The notes: a model not told the origin generated them from the letters alone. A DNA stretch of 64,000 nt from Kordiimonas gwangyangensis DSM 19435 = JCM 12864 (GCF_000375545.1 NZ_AQXF01000006.1:1-64000); one strand, 5' to 3'; shown: positions 15,748-24,683, counted from the first letter of the stretch. Program-made: numbers and translations.

Positions 15748-16494
15748 ATGGATACCGCACTTTTTGTCGGGTTGGCACATAGAAGCGCACTGAAGCGGCG
15801 CATGGACGTGGTTGCACACAATATCGCAAACATGTCGACAACAGCTTTCAACAAAGAACGCGTGGTTTTCCGGCAGCACCTGATGGCTGCACCGGGCGCC
15901 GCAGCCACCACCGGTGGCAAGATTGCCTACGTTATGGATGCAGGCGTAAGCCGCAACACAGACACAGGCAACATGATTGCATCGAATAATCCTCTTGATG
16001 TCTTCATCAAGGGCCGGGGTTACCTCTCCGTCAAAGGAACTGACGGTCAGACGGTCTACACCCGCAACGGCCGCATGATGGTCGACAAGGATAGCGAACT
16101 GTCGCTGCTGTCGGGCGAAAAAGTGCTCGATGACGGTGGTCAGACCATCCAGTTCGACGAGGAAGACACCGAGATCCATATCGCAACGGACGGCACCATC
16201 AGCACCAACAATGGTGAAAAAGGCAAGATCGGCCTCGTTTCCTTCGCCAACGAGCAGGACATGAAGCGCCGCGGTTCCTCTCTCTATGAGACGAGCCAAG
16301 CCCCTGAGCCGCCAGAGAACATGACCGATGTTTCGCTTCGCGCGAAAGCTTTTGAAGGCTCGAACGTGAACGCCATCGAATCCATGGTCGAGATGATCGA
16401 CGTGATGCGGGCTTATGAGCGCGCCTCCAAGAACTCATCTGGCTACGAAGATATGCGTAAGGACTCCCTCGACCGGCTTGCCCGCGTGCAATAA
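15748..16494 (+). CDS. flgF: Flagellar basal-body rod protein FlgF
   Basis: 248 residues from the ATG at 15748, which has GGAG seven bases upstream. Earlier in-frame starts lie upstream of the predicted transcription start. The N-terminal rod motif 'DVVAHNIANMSTTAFNK' and the C-terminal 'EGSNVNAIESMVEMIDVMRAYE' are diagnostic for rod proteins of the FlgF/FlgG group. The length fits FlgF. It builds the proximal rod and is exported by the flagellar type III system. First gene of a four-gene operon. Confidence 0.93.
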   Translation: MDTALFVGLAHRSALKRRMDVVAHNIANMSTTAFNKERVVFRQHLMAAPGAAATTGGKIAYVMDAGVSRNTDTGNMIASNNPLDVFIKGRGYLSVKGTDGQTVYTRNGRMMVDKDSELSLLSGEKVLDDGGQTIQFDEEDTEIHIATDGTISTNNGEKGKIGLVSFANEQDMKRRGSSLYETSQAPEPPENMTDVSLRAKAFEGSNVNAIESMVEMIDVMRAYERASKNSSGYEDMRKDSLDRLARVQ

Positions 16495-16535
16495 CCGGCC
16501 TCCCCTGACGGGTACTTGAGGAAAGGATTAAGACG

Positions 16536-17321
16536 ATGAAAGCACTTAGCACCGCAGCGACCGGTATGCTCGCTCAGCAACTGAATATCGAGGTCATCTC
16601 GAACAACATCGCCAACATGAACACGACTGGCTTCAAACGCCAGCGGGCGGAGTTCCAGGACCTTCTCTACCAGAACATCGAACGCGTTGGCGCCAACTCG
16701 TCAAACGCTGGCACCACGGTACCGAGCGGTATCCAGGTGGGTGTGGGTGTACGCGCCGCTGGCGTTTACCGCATCACTGACCAGGGCAGCCTCTCCAGCA
16801 CCGGCAACCAGTATGACGTTGCGATCAACGGCCGCGGCTTCTTCAACATCCAGCTGCCGGATGGCCAGAACGCTTATACCCGCGCTGGTTCCTTCCAGGT
16901 TGACCAGGACGGCCGCCTTGTAACCCCTGAGGGTTTCCCGGTGCAGCCGGTGATCAACATCCCGCAGGACGCGATTGACGTTACGATCAACGAACAGGGT
17001 GAAGTTGCCGTCAAACAGGACGGCCAGACCAACCCGGCTGTGATCGGCACGCTTGACCTCGTGACCTTCCCCAACGAAGTGGGCTTAGAGGCTATTGGCG
17101 GCAATATGTACCTTGAAAGCCAGGCATCTGGAGCCCCGAACGTCAGCCAGGCTGGCCTGCCCGGTTTCGGCAAGATCGTTCAGGGTTACCTTGAAACCTC
17201 CAACGTGAACGCAGTTGGTGAAATCACCGCAATGATTTCTGCACAGCGCGCCTACGAGCTGAACTCCAAAGTCATCCAGACCTCGGACGAGATGCTCCAG
17301 GCTGCCAATAACCTGCGCTAA
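16536..17321 (+). CDS. flgG: Flagellar distal rod protein FlgG
   Basis: 261 residues, the standard FlgG length. The N-terminus 'STAATGMLAQQLNIEVISNNIANMNTTGFKR' region and C-terminal 'YLETSNVNAVGEITAMISAQRAYELNSK' region are near-consensus for FlgG. It forms the distal rod. GAGGAAAGG precedes the ATG. It lies 41 bases after flgF and 13 before flgA. Confidence 0.96.
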   Translation: MKALSTAATGMLAQQLNIEVISNNIANMNTTGFKRQRAEFQDLLYQNIERVGANSSNAGTTVPSGIQVGVGVRAAGVYRITDQGSLSSTGNQYDVAINGRGFFNIQLPDGQNAYTRAGSFQVDQDGRLVTPEGFPVQPVINIPQDAIDVTINEQGEVAVKQDGQTNPAVIGTLDLVTFPNEVGLEAIGGNMYLESQASGAPNVSQAGLPGFGKIVQGYLETSNVNAVGEITAMISAQRAYELNSKVIQTSDEMLQAANNLR

Positions 17322-17334
17322 TTAGGAGGCGGTA

Positions 17335-18300
17335 ATGCTTAAGATCGGCAAAAAACAACGGCACGCAATCATCGCTGCCCTGCTGTGCGGGGCATGCTCC
17401 CCGGCAGCTTTTGCCGCTGACCTGCGCGAGAACCTGACGGTGATCGACCCGGTTATCAAACTCGGTGACCTGTTCACGGGTCTGGGTGCAGAAGCGGAAA
17501 CCATCATTCTCGAGGCTCCGGCCCCGGGCAAGGCCACGCAACTGAGTTCCTACGAGCTTGATCGCATTGCCGAACAATACAGCCTGGATTGGGAGCGCCC
17601 GACCTACCTGAAGCGCGTCAGCGTTTTCCGCGAAGGCACGGCTTTCACCCTCGCTGACCTTGCAGACATTGCCCTGCGCCATGTGCAGGCAGAAGGTGTC
17701 AGCTCGAATGTCGAGATTGAAGTTTACGGTCGCCGTGACGGTCTCTTCATCCCGGCAGACGCCAGCGTGGACGATATCGAGTTCGAGAACTTCCGCCTCT
17801 CTGACCGGCAGGACCGCTTCACCGCTACGGTGGTGATCCCGACGGGCAGCAACCAGCCTGAACGCCTGAGCATCACCGGCCGCATCCAGGAAGTGCGCAT
17901 GGTTCCGACCCTCGCCCGCATGGTGACGCCCGGTGAAGTGATCACCGAACGGGATATCGAGTGGACGAAACTGCCGGCGCGGCAAATCAACGCCCGCACC
18001 GTGATTTCCCCCAAGGAGCTCGTGGGCCAGTCGGCAAAACGTGCCCTGCAGCCGGGCCGTGCGCTCTACTCGAGCGACGTGATGCCGCCGGTAGTGGTGG
18101 AAAAAGGGACGATCGTGACCATGGTTCTTCAGGTGGGCAACCTGTCGCTGACCGCATCGGGCCGTGCGCTCGAGAACGGCGGTGACGGTGACACCATCCG
18201 GGTCATGAACATCAAATCAAAACAAACGGTAGACGCGAAGGTCCTGAACGCGGGCCAGGTCACCGTTACCAGCAACAGCCTTACGCTCGCCGCGATGTGA
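17335..18300 (+). CDS. flgA: P-ring assembly chaperone FlgA
   Basis: 321 residues. A signal peptide covers about 1-26 ('LLCGACSPAAFA'). The C-terminal third has the SAF/FlgA domain pattern ('ITERDIEWTKLPARQI', 'GQSAKRALQPGRALYSSDV', then 'GDTIRVMN'). FlgA acts in the periplasm as chaperone for FlgI during P-ring formation. AGGAGG lies a few bases ahead of the ATG. flgI itself is 8 kb away in a separate sigma-54 unit. Confidence 0.93.
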   Translation: MLKIGKKQRHAIIAALLCGACSPAAFAADLRENLTVIDPVIKLGDLFTGLGAEAETIILEAPAPGKATQLSSYELDRIAEQYSLDWERPTYLKRVSVFREGTAFTLADLADIALRHVQAEGVSSNVEIEVYGRRDGLFIPADASVDDIEFENFRLSDRQDRFTATVVIPTGSNQPERLSITGRIQEVRMVPTLARMVTPGEVITERDIEWTKLPARQINARTVISPKELVGQSAKRALQPGRALYSSDVMPPVVVEKGTIVTMVLQVGNLSLTASGRALENGGDGDTIRVMNIKSKQTVDAKVLNAGQVTVTSNSLTLAAM

Positions 18301-18311
18301 AGGAGGCAGCC

Positions 18312-19112
18312 ATGTTTAAACAGATTGTGAAAAAATCCATCCTGCTCGGTGCTGTTATGTCGCTTGCCGCCTGTGGCGCAGCGGACCGCATCTCCAACAT
18401 TGGCAAAGAGCCTGACCTCACGCCAATCAAGGACATCAAGGCGCCGGTGGCCCAGAAATCCATCAGCCTGCCGATGCCGCACAATGCGCCGGACAAATAC
18501 CAGCCGAACTCGCTGTGGCGCACCGGTGCCCGCGCCTTCTTCAAGGACCAGCGCGCGAGCAACATCGGCGACATCCTGACGGTGAACATCAATATTTCCG
18601 ACAGTGCACAGATCGGCAACTCGACCGCACGCTCCCGCACCACGGCGGAAAGCGCGGGCCTGCCGAACTTCCTCGGGCTTGAGCAGGCAATTCCTTACGC
18701 GCTTTTCAACCAGCGCGCAGCCGCAGCAGGTGCTGCAAACGGAAACGCCGCTGCCGCAAACGCCTTCGACCCCAGCACGATGGTTGGTGCAGACTCCGGC
18801 TCGTCATACGCTGGCACCGGCTCGGTTGACCGCTCTGAAGCGATCAACATGACTGTCGCCGCCATCGTCACCGAAGTGCTGCCGAACGGCAACCTCGTGA
18901 TCCAGGGCCGCCAGGAAGTGCGTGTGAACTTTGAAAAACGCGAGTTGCTGCTCGCTGGTATCGTCCGCCCGGAAGATATCTCCAGCGGCAATACCATCTC
19001 GCACACCCAGATCGCCGAAGCCCGTATTTCCTACGGCGGCAAAGGCCAGATTACCGATGTGCAACAGCCACGTTATGGGACCCAGCTGTATGACATCATC
19101 TTCCCATTCTAA
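18312..19112 (+). CDS. flgH: L-ring lipoprotein FlgH
   Basis: 266 residues from the ATG at 18312, with AGGAGG five bases upstream. A GTG at 18297 overlapping the flgA stop is a weaker alternative. It has a lipoprotein signal with a LAAC lipobox and cysteine at about residue 21. The FlgH signatures 'SLWRTGARAFFKDQRASNIGDILTV' region and 'GNLVIQGRQEVRVNFEKREL' region are present, ending in 'YDIIFPF'. It forms the outer-membrane L-ring. An Ala/Asn-rich insert at about 140-165 is a local oddity. Confidence 0.94.
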   Translation: MFKQIVKKSILLGAVMSLAACGAADRISNIGKEPDLTPIKDIKAPVAQKSISLPMPHNAPDKYQPNSLWRTGARAFFKDQRASNIGDILTVNINISDSAQIGNSTARSRTTAESAGLPNFLGLEQAIPYALFNQRAAAAGAANGNAAAANAFDPSTMVGADSGSSYAGTGSVDRSEAINMTVAAIVTEVLPNGNLVIQGRQEVRVNFEKRELLLAGIVRPEDISSGNTISHTQIAEARISYGGKGQITDVQQPRYGTQLYDIIFPF

Positions 19113-19134
19113 TCGACTGAAACCAAGGAGGACT

Positions 19135-19149
19135 ATGGAGAGAGACTAG
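19135..19149 (+). other. Four-codon mini-ORF with Shine-Dalgarno after flgH
   Basis: AAGGAGGA at 19125-19132, then ATG GAG AGA GAC TAG. No homology can be argued for a four-residue peptide. It may be a relic start of a lost gene or chance. Confidence 0.25.
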
Positions 19150-19184
19150 GAGTAACTTTTACCGAAATAAAGCCAACTAGACAA

Positions 19185-19215
19185 AGGCCGGGCACATGTC
19201 CCGGCCTCTTTTTTT
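19185..19215 (+). terminator. Terminator of the flgFGAH operon
   Basis: Perfect 8-bp stem AGGCCGGG / CCCGGCCT with a 7-base loop and a run of seven T. Its right arm is the first part of a 48-bp repeat found again at 21966. Confidence 0.9.
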
Positions 19216-19247
19216 GCCTGTTAGGACTCCTAACGAATCGATTCGGA
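19200..19247. repeat. 48-bp direct repeat, copy A, with GANTC cluster
   Basis: Identical to 21966-22013 except at one base. It contains a terminator arm with its T run, the palindrome GTTAGGACTCCTAAC (19220-19234) and the 12-bp palindrome CGAATCGATTCG (19234-19245). Three GANTC sites lie at 19225, 19235 and 19240. Confidence 0.9.
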
Positions 19248-19402
19248 ACGTGACGTTTCCAATGATGCACGAATCTACATGGGAACCGCGCACAAGCGCC
19301 ACACTCACCTGTCCGATTTGAGGTGACGACCCCACCAAAATCCCATAGGATTTTCCTGTTCCAAGAAATATATCGTCATTTCGCTGATGGGGGATTTGAC
19401 CA

Positions 19403-21940
19403 ATGAAACTGTTCCTGAGCACGTTTCTTGTTGCCGCGCTTTTGGTGAGCACGGGTTTTACCGATGCGGCATTTGCTGACAGCTGGGAAAAACGCAAAGA
19501 GCTCGCCAAACGCTATACGCGCGAGCAAGACGCCAAAAAGCGGCTGAAGCTCGCCGACCAGCTCTGCAAGCTCGGCGAAGCCAAATTCTGCCTCTATGCC
19601 GTCACGGATGAACCATCACCCGAGAAGAAGGAAAAACGCCTGCGCGCCGTGTGCGATGCCCGTGCGCTTGACTGCGTCGAGGCTGCGGAAAGATATGCCC
19701 CTACACTGGCACTGCGCGACGAACTGCTGCAAACCGGATGCACCCGCGGCGCCAGCGAAGCCTGCGAAATACTTTTCTACGACCTTGCAACCCGAAGCGC
19801 GGACGGCAGCGATATCCCTAAGGCTCAAAACCTTGTGGCCCCCACCTGCCGCCGCAGCAGTAGTAACTTGAGTGACACGTGGACAAAAATATGCGCAGCC
19901 GCAAAGGACCTGAGCGAGCCAACCTCCCTCGCGTACCGCATTGCAGCGAAGACCGCGGAAGTGCGAAGCAGCCGGGAGTCCCTCGTTAACGCAGGTATCG
20001 CCCGTACGGGCAAGGTTGAGATTAATGGCGCCAATGCCGACACGTTGCTGCTCTGGTGTGAGGCCGGCAACATCGCCGCCTGCGACCAATATGTGCACAA
20101 CGCACCATACACGGTTGAAAAGAACCGGAACTTCTACCTGCGCATGTGCAGCCTTGGCTCTGCCGCCGCCTGCGGGTCGGCGGATTCTGACGGCGCGCTC
20201 GAACGGGGCTGCTTCAAGCTTGGCTGGGATCATTTGTGTGAGAACTATTCGGCAAGATGGTCATCCAGTAACCCCGAAAAGGCAAAACTGGCTGCCGACG
20301 CACAGATGGTCGCCTGCGGTCTCAAGAATGATTTTGAATGTGCGTCTTATACCACTGTTGCCGCGCGCCTGGGGATCGAGCCCACGCCAGATGGCGGTAA
20401 TCTGCCCACCATGGCGATCCTGAGCCACGAGGAGGCTGCACGTTTTGCCCGCTGGCGCGACAGGCGCCTGCCCGAAGGGGCCCATGAGGTTTGCCTCGTG
20501 CAGGAAGCCGACCGGCTGGCGGCGGCAGTGACACAAAATCCGGCGGCAAGCCGGCAAGCCCTCGATAACTTCTTGCGCAAATGTTCCGGTATTTATGACG
20601 CACGGGCCATGGCCAAAATTTGCCCGGCACGGGAAGAGCAGCCCGACGCCGGGCGGCTGGTTTGCGCCCTGCCCCAACTGGGCCTTGATACCCTCAAAGT
20701 GGGTGACCAGACGCTCGACGCCCGCTTCGCCAGCCTTCACTTCCAGTTCAGCTACCCGCGCATTCCGGGTAGCTCTATCACGCCGGACACTGTGTTCGGC
20801 AGCGCTGTATCCACCGCATCCGGCATGCAACCGCGTCTTTTCCCATGGGTAGGCAATACTCGCACAATCGGGATACTGCACGGCAAACCCTATTTCTTCT
20901 CCATCGAGGACAATATCATCCGGGTGATTGTGCCTAGCAGTTCGAGCGAAGTTGCCACGGCGCGAGACCCGTTTGGCTGGCCCTCGAATGGTGTCCTCTT
21001 TCAAACCTACAACTTGAACACCTTCATCTCACCTTACAGCAGCAGAAGTTCTGTGGAAGACCGCTTTAGCTGGGACGAAACCCGTGAGAACTGGGTGGCT
21101 GAAACCCGGATCACCTACACGCTCAATGAACCTGTCGAGGCGCTTCTCAAGCGCCTTGGCGACAAGGATATCTACTTCCTGCCTGTGCTGTTTGTGGATG
21201 AGTATCAGCAAGGCATCGTGCCATTCGCGTCCCAAGGCGAGATTGCCGAAGCTTATGGCCGCAGTTATTTCCGCCGCTTTTATGGCGGCGAGATAACGCC
21301 CGCAATCGCGAGCGCCATGCGCCAAGCCATGTTGCAACCCCCAGGCAGTACGATTGAAGAGGCATGCGGATACAGGCCTGGCGTGAACATAGGTGCGGTG
21401 CGCGGCGAATTTGGCGGGCTGAATGACGACCGCTACACCCTCTCCCGCCTCGAGGGGGAATATTACCAGCGGCTCGACTGGATGGACTGCGCTTTCCGTC
21501 ACTACCGGGGAACACTGGCTGGCGCGCGTGACTATGCAAAGTCGCACGGCAGTGCACGACTGGACCAACCAGAACGCTGGATCGCTACCCGGCAAATGGA
21601 ACACGCTTCCAACGTTGAAAAGCAGTTTGTCAGCGAACAGAAGGCTTTCGGCACTATTGGCGATCAGATGGGGCAGCTGTCAGAACAACTGAAGGAGCAG
21701 CGCCGCGCCACCCGCGCCGCCAACCGGCCGCGCGTAAGGCGTGAAACTGAGGGACAACGTTATATGCGCGCTATCGGCCCGGAACCGCATATGGAATGCC
21801 TTGCCCGGTCGACCACCTATGCCGCGCACCAGAACTGCTGGAACAACTGGCTGGGTGTCGACATGGATGCCGTAGCGCAGGATTATTACCAGTGGCATGA
21901 CGATTATGAAGCCGCGCGGCGTGCCATGGAACAACAATGA
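19403..21940 (+). CDS. Secreted cysteine-rich protein with Sel1/Hcp-like repeats, unknown function
   Basis: 845 residues. A signal peptide covers about 1-25 ('LLVSTGFTDAAFA'). The first 330 residues contain repeated helical units with a Cys-(x6-8)-Cys pair, such as LCKLGEAKFC, GCTRGASEAC, WCEAGNIAAC, MCSLGSAAAC and GCFKLGWDHLC. This resembles the disulfide-stapled Sel1-like repeats of Hcp proteins. The middle part (about 430-700) is mixed alpha/beta with no recognised domain. The C-terminus is helical and charged. The gene stands alone with its own terminator and is flanked by 48-bp direct repeats, so it may be a late insertion between the flgH operon and metE. Confidence 0.75.
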   Translation: MKLFLSTFLVAALLVSTGFTDAAFADSWEKRKELAKRYTREQDAKKRLKLADQLCKLGEAKFCLYAVTDEPSPEKKEKRLRAVCDARALDCVEAAERYAPTLALRDELLQTGCTRGASEACEILFYDLATRSADGSDIPKAQNLVAPTCRRSSSNLSDTWTKICAAAKDLSEPTSLAYRIAAKTAEVRSSRESLVNAGIARTGKVEINGANADTLLLWCEAGNIAACDQYVHNAPYTVEKNRNFYLRMCSLGSAAACGSADSDGALERGCFKLGWDHLCENYSARWSSSNPEKAKLAADAQMVACGLKNDFECASYTTVAARLGIEPTPDGGNLPTMAILSHEEAARFARWRDRRLPEGAHEVCLVQEADRLAAAVTQNPAASRQALDNFLRKCSGIYDARAMAKICPAREEQPDAGRLVCALPQLGLDTLKVGDQTLDARFASLHFQFSYPRIPGSSITPDTVFGSAVSTASGMQPRLFPWVGNTRTIGILHGKPYFFSIEDNIIRVIVPSSSSEVATARDPFGWPSNGVLFQTYNLNTFISPYSSRSSVEDRFSWDETRENWVAETRITYTLNEPVEALLKRLGDKDIYFLPVLFVDEYQQGIVPFASQGEIAEAYGRSYFRRFYGGEITPAIASAMRQAMLQPPGSTIEEACGYRPGVNIGAVRGEFGGLNDDRYTLSRLEGEYYQRLDWMDCAFRHYRGTLAGARDYAKSHGSARLDQPERWIATRQMEHASNVEKQFVSEQKAFGTIGDQMGQLSEQLKEQRRATRAANRPRVRRETEGQRYMRAIGPEPHMECLARSTTYAAHQNCWNNWLGVDMDAVAQDYYQWHDDYEAARRAMEQQ

Positions 21941-21945
21941 AAAAC

Positions 21946-21980
21946 GTGAGGCCGGGACGATGAATCCCGGCCTCTTTTTT
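21946..21980 (+). terminator. Terminator after the cysteine-rich gene
   Basis: Stem GAGGCCGGG / CCCGGCCTC around an 8-9-base loop, then seven T. The T run is shared with repeat copy B. The minus-strand metE ends inside the following palindrome. Confidence 0.85.
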
Positions 21981-22013
21981 TGCCTGTTAGGACTCCTAAC
22001 GACTCGATTCGGA
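21966..22013. repeat. 48-bp direct repeat, copy B, overlapping the metE 3' end
   Basis: Matches 19200-19247 at 47 of 48 positions. The right-hand 18 bases encode the last codons and stop of metE on the minus strand. GANTC sites lie at 21991, 22001 and 22006. The second palindrome is broken here by the single mismatch. Confidence 0.9.
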
Positions 22014-24263
22014 CCTCAGGCTCTTCGCGGCGGATACCATGGCGCTGAGCGCGGGCTTCACCTCGTCCCATGCGCGGGTCTTGAGGCCACAATCCGGGTT
22101 CACCCAAAGTTGTTCCGGCTTCAAAACGGTGGCCGCTGCGGCTACTTTTTCGCGCAGTTCACCCGCTTCCGGGCACCTTGGTGAGTGGATGTCATAGACA
22201 CCGAGGCCGATCTCGTTGCCATAGTCAAATTCGCGGAACACGCCGAGGAGCTCCATGCCGGATCGTGATGCTTCGATCGAGATAACATCGGCATCAAGCG
22301 CGGCGATAGACGGCAGGATGTCCTCGAACTCGGCATAACACATATGGGTGTGGATCTGCGTAGCCGCCCCCGCCGCACAGGCAGAGATGCGGAAGCAGTC
22401 CACCGCCCAATCAAGATAGCGCTGCCAGTCGGCCTGCCTGAGCGGCAAACCTTCCCTGAGGGCGGGTTCATCAATCTGGATGATGCCGATGCCCGCGGCC
22501 TCAAGGTCACGCACTTCGTCATGGATGGCGTAGGCAATCTGGCGGCAAGTCGCCTCTCGTGGCTGGTCGTCACGCACAAAGGACCACTGCAATATGGTCA
22601 CAGGGCCCGTCAGCATGCCCTTCACCGGCCTGCTCGTCAGTGACTGGGCGTAAGCCGACCATTTCACCGTCATGGGCACGGGACGCGACACATCGCCAAA
22701 AATGATCGGCGGTTTGACGCAGCGCGAGCCGTAGGACTGCACCCACGCCTTTTTGGTGAAGATGAAGCCTTCCAGCAGCTCACCAAAATATTCCACCATG
22801 TCATTGCGCTCAAACTCACCGTGCACCAGCACGTCAAGTTCCACGTCTTCCTGAAAGCGGATGGCTTTCTCGGTTTCCGCACGGAGGAATTCGTCATACT
22901 GCGCATCTGAGATCACGCCTTTCCGGTAGGTAGCGCGCGCCTGCCGGACCGCCTGCGTTTGCGGGAAGGAGCCGATGGTGGTGGTAGGATAAGCAGGTAG
23001 GCCAAGTTTGGCTGCCTGCGCCTCTTCCCGCTCTGCGCGGGGGGCGCGGCCATCCAGTCGCTCGTTCGCGAGGCGGGCTGCCACCACCGGGCTATGCACC
23101 CGGCGCGACGCACGGCGTTCGGCCACCGCATCATCCGCGTCATGGAAGGCTGGGGCATAAGCTTCCCTGCCCTCATCAGCGGCACCGGCCAGCACCACCA
23201 CTTCATCAAGCTTCTGCTGCGCGAACGCGAGCCAAGGGCGGATTTCCGCGTCCAGCGCTTCTTCCACATTCAGGTCCACCGGCACGTGAAGGAGCGAACA
23301 ACTGGGCGCGACCTCAAGGAACTCGCTGCCCACAACGCTGCGTGCTTTCGCGGCCAACTTAAGCGCGGCGCTAAGGTCAGTGCGCCAGATATTGCGGCCA
23401 TCCACCACGCCAAGGGACAGGGTTTTACCCCGCGGCCACAGGTCCAGCGCGCCATCGAGCTGTTCGGGCGCCCGCACGATATCGAGATGTAGGCCAGCGA
23501 CAGGAAGCGTGAGCAGCGCAGGAAGCTTATCCGCGACGCTGCCAAAATAGGTTGCCAGCATGATATTGGGTGCCGCGCCCGCAAGCGCGCCGTAAGCCTT
23601 GGTGGCGGCCGCAAGCCAGTCATCACCCAGATCAAGGCAGAAGGCCGGTTCATCTACCTGCACCCAGCTCGCACCCGCGGCCTGAAGCGCGGCAAGAATT
23701 TCCGCATAAACCGGCAGCAGGCGGTCAAGGTAGTCAAGCGCGCCTTCGTCACCTGCCTTCACCTTGGCGAGGCGTAGGAAAGTAATGGGGCCAATGATCA
23801 CCGGGCGGGCGTCAAAACCCTGCGCCTTGGCTTCCGTGAACTCATCCACAATGCGGCTATCGGCAAAGCTGAACGTGAGGTCCGGCGACAGTTCTGGCAC
23901 AATATAGTGGTAATTGGTGTCGAACCATTTGGTCATTTCCATCGCCGGCAAGCCCGCCGTGCCGCGCGCCATGGCGAAATAGCGGGCGAACGGCGCGTCA
24001 AGCCCCTCCCCCCTATAACGTGCAGGCACAGCCCCCAAAGTGGTGATCATGTCCAGCATCTGGTCGTAGAAGGAAAAATCGCCACAGGGGATAATATCAA
24101 GCCCCGCATTCTTTTGCCGGGCCCAATGCGCACGGCGTAGTACTGCGCCCGTCGCCTCCAAATCCCGCGCGCGGGTTTTACCCGCCCAGAAGGCTTCAAG
24201 GGCGCGTTTCAGTTCACGGTCCCCACCGATGCGCGGGAAACCAAGGTTGGCAGATTTACTCAT
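21996..24263 (-). CDS. metE: Cobalamin-independent methionine synthase
   Basis: 755 residues, the usual MetE length, with N- and C-terminal TIM barrels. Zinc ligands are visible in THMCY (His and Cys near residue 640), in 'DVISIEASRSGMELLG' (Glu) and in 'WVNPDCGLKTR' (Cys). It transfers the methyl group of 5-methyltetrahydropteroyl-triglutamate to homocysteine to form methionine. GAGGA lies nine bases ahead of the ATG. A cobalamin riboswitch about 190 bases upstream would shut it off when B12 allows the MetH route, so the strain probably also carries metH. Confidence 0.97.
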   Translation of the reverse strand: MSKSANLGFPRIGGDRELKRALEAFWAGKTRARDLEATGAVLRRAHWARQKNAGLDIIPCGDFSFYDQMLDMITTLGAVPARYRGEGLDAPFARYFAMARGTAGLPAMEMTKWFDTNYHYIVPELSPDLTFSFADSRIVDEFTEAKAQGFDARPVIIGPITFLRLAKVKAGDEGALDYLDRLLPVYAEILAALQAAGASWVQVDEPAFCLDLGDDWLAAATKAYGALAGAAPNIMLATYFGSVADKLPALLTLPVAGLHLDIVRAPEQLDGALDLWPRGKTLSLGVVDGRNIWRTDLSAALKLAAKARSVVGSEFLEVAPSCSLLHVPVDLNVEEALDAEIRPWLAFAQQKLDEVVVLAGAADEGREAYAPAFHDADDAVAERRASRRVHSPVVAARLANERLDGRAPRAEREEAQAAKLGLPAYPTTTIGSFPQTQAVRQARATYRKGVISDAQYDEFLRAETEKAIRFQEDVELDVLVHGEFERNDMVEYFGELLEGFIFTKKAWVQSYGSRCVKPPIIFGDVSRPVPMTVKWSAYAQSLTSRPVKGMLTGPVTILQWSFVRDDQPREATCRQIAYAIHDEVRDLEAAGIGIIQIDEPALREGLPLRQADWQRYLDWAVDCFRISACAAGAATQIHTHMCYAEFEDILPSIAALDADVISIEASRSGMELLGVFREFDYGNEIGLGVYDIHSPRCPEAGELREKVAAAATVLKPEQLWVNPDCGLKTRAWDEVKPALSAMVSAAKSLRSESSR

Positions 24264-24370
24264 GATATTCAGTCCTCAATAAGGGACAAACTGATGCAAA
24301 CGCACGCGCGCTTGCCGCGCATCAAAGATGCGGGACACACGGGTGCCATGCTCGAAATCGGGAAAGCGCC

Positions 24371-24400
24371 TTATGGGCGCGGGGGCATTCGTTTGCTCAT
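24371..24400 (-). CDS. Nine-codon ORF between the riboswitch and metE
   Basis: ATG at 24400, preceded by GGTGGAGATAAGCTG (a usable Shine-Dalgarno), encoding MSKRMPPRP and then TAA. The ribosome site lies directly beside a small hairpin, CCGGT / ACCGG (24414-24431), at the 3' edge of the riboswitch. It could be the directly regulated unit, coupling B12 binding to metE expression. This is weak evidence, since so short an ORF can arise by chance. Confidence 0.35.
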   Translation of the reverse strand: MSKRMPPRP

Positions 24401-24452
24401 CAGCTTATCTCCACCGGTTCACCCCGACCGGACACAAGATTAAAATTGCGCC

Positions 24453-24631
24453 GCAGGTAGGTCTCCTGGCTCGCGGACCATAGAATGCCCGCCTTCCCGG
24501 TGCATGCACACCAGTGGCAATTATGGGCATCCGTCTCCGCCAACAGTTGCGGGGGCAGCTTCGGACTGGGGCGCACATCCTGCACCCGGCACCGAATTCC
24601 CTGTTATTCCCTTGCGGGAACCAACGGCAAG
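24453..24631 (-). ncRNA. Cobalamin riboswitch
   Basis: On the minus strand the conserved segments follow in order: a 5' stem with GGTTCCCGCAAGGGAATAAC-type sequence, CCCCAGTCCG, GCTGCCCCCGCAACTGT, GCCACTGG, GGGAAGG, and the B12-box AGCCAGGAGACCTACCTGC. These are the hallmark elements of the adenosylcobalamin-type riboswitch. It lies upstream of metE, a classical target. Confidence 0.95.
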
Positions 24632-24683
24632 AAAACAATATAAAGAAATCTTTATGTTTTCAAGAAAGATATAGTTGGCCAAC

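Noticed and set aside
19200-22013. Mobile element with attL/attR
   Set aside because: Direct repeats are present but no integrase, transposase or inverted ends were found, so it is reported only as a repeat-flanked segment.
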